DNA from: a virus
Strand: one strand, 5' to 3'
DNA length: 30,905 nucleotides
IMG/VR virus record: IMGVR_UViG_3300047563_000169
Coordinates: 1 to 30,905 of that record
The position numbers and the translations under genes were made by a program. Below are positions 30,221-30,905 of the stretch, in pieces (the first letter of the stretch is position 1; the number at the start of each line of letters is the position of its first letter). Under the pieces are notes generated by a model. That model was given only the letters and a program-made list of their open reading frames with translations. It was not told the origin of the DNA and ran no database searches.

Positions 30221-30868
30221 CTAAATACTTGAGAAATTCAACAATAGGGTTTGCCATTTACCATCAGCTGCTTTGGTTTTGAACTCATAGCCAAAGCCTT
30301 TTAGATGATTTGAGAAGCCTTCTTTTATCAATCGTAAGCCCTCTTTCCAACGATCATCTTGGAATTTATCCTCGTGTTTGTATAATTCCATTACACGAGC
30401 ATACTCAAGATCGCCTTTGTCGTTTCGCTCTAAGAAACCAATTAGAATTTCATAAAGCTTTACATCACGCTTTTTGATGGCATCACCTAAGAATTCTTTC
30501 ATCAGTTCAACTCCTTTTCCTGCGCGTTCGTCCCAAACTGGCTCTGTATCTCGACGACGAGTTACACGCATAGTATCATCTGCATTAGTGATACTGAAGC
30601 CACCTTTTGAATTAGAGCGAATCTTACCATAACCTTCAAGCTTAACCGCTTGATTCTCCATTTCGATATGGCAAAATGTTTTAAACTCTCCCAACTCTTT
30701 GAAGAGGGTTTCAGCAGTATTAATAATCTTGAAAATCGTTTCATCGCGATTGGCTTCATACTGCTGTTTTTCCTTTTCTAGTTTTGAAGCTTCAGATGAT
30801 TTTCTTTTTGCCAATAATGCCTCAATTTCTTTTGTTGATAGGTTGCTTAAATCTGTTTCTGTGTTCAT
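30221..30868 (-). CDS. DUF3164 protein (Mu-like early protein)
   Basis: The 215-aa protein shows KTFCHIEMENQAVKLEGYGK, then RVTRRRDTEPVWDERAGKG and a helical region, and near the end IKEGFSNHLKGFGYEFKTK. These match DUF3164, a family typical of Mu-like phages (encoded near gam and the transposition genes). The N-terminal part is a charged coiled coil (residues 1-45). Its biochemical role is not established. Because DUF3164 genes lie downstream of MuA/MuB, the transposase operon should be found to the right of the window. Confidence 0.85.
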   Translation of the reverse strand: MNTETDLSNLSTKEIEALLAKRKSSEASKLEKEKQQYEANRDETIFKIINTAETLFKELGEFKTFCHIEMENQAVKLEGYGKIRSNSKGGFSITNADDTMRVTRRRDTEPVWDERAGKGVELMKEFLGDAIKKRDVKLYEILIGFLERNDKGDLEYARVMELYKHEDKFQDDRWKEGLRLIKEGFSNHLKGFGYEFKTKAADGKWQTLLLNFSSI

Positions 30869-30905
30869 TTTTTTTTCTTTAGATGTTATAGAGTTTATAA
30901 ATTTT

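Overview
The window is most of a Mu-like (transposable, contractile-tailed) prophage of a Bacteroidota host, most likely a flavobacterium. It is AT-rich, its genes are tightly packed, and start codons follow A-rich leaders without Shine-Dalgarno motifs. The Mu-type set includes a DUF3164 protein, gp27/gp28-like terminase, DUF935 portal, MuF head protein, gpG, gpI-like protease/scaffold, major head protein, sheath, tube, and a gp45-gp48-like baseplate. The early transposition genes (repressor, MuA/MuB type) would lie beyond the right edge. The phage right end probably lies near the left edge, where two 22-bp-spaced repeats follow a TG dinucleotide.

Layout. Positions 1-196 hold the probable phage end and a strong terminator. 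194-1726 (minus) carry a frameshifted D12-class adenine methyltransferase and a thymidylate-synthase-fold enzyme whose substrate-specifying Asn is Asp, so this looks like a DNA-modification module, where Mu keeps mom. 1770-1894 is a leader with competing hairpins. 1900-17483 (minus) is the late operon: fibres, baseplate, broken gpD hub gene, tape measure, frameshifted tail chaperone, tube, sheath, lysis cassette (lipoprotein, CHAP endolysin, holin), major capsid and protease/scaffold. 17621-23849 (plus) is the packaging and head-assembly module, read divergently from about 17550. 23812-30868 (minus) is the early/accessory region.

The main discovery is a diversity-generating retroelement (DGR) at 25593-27984. 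A reverse transcriptase with the DGR signature GLPIGNYLSQ and YADD lies next to a 72-bp template repeat (26659-26730), followed by three tandem target genes that each carry a 72-bp variable repeat. On the coding strand the three variable repeats differ from the template at 11, 11 and 10 positions. All 32 differences are at template adenines, and none of the 168 comparisons at non-adenine positions differ. The first 27 nt of the template contain no adenine and encode an invariant segment. The targets are small soluble proteins outside the tail module, and no Avd gene is recognisable.

Other points are two frame-disrupted genes (methyltransferase and gpD, possibly prophage decay or sequence error), a probable -2/+1 frameshift in the tail chaperone, a T TTT TTC slippery heptamer joining portal and MuF frames, a degenerate tRNA-Pro-like sequence, and two short membrane-protein genes (59 and 51 codons) that are easy to overlook.
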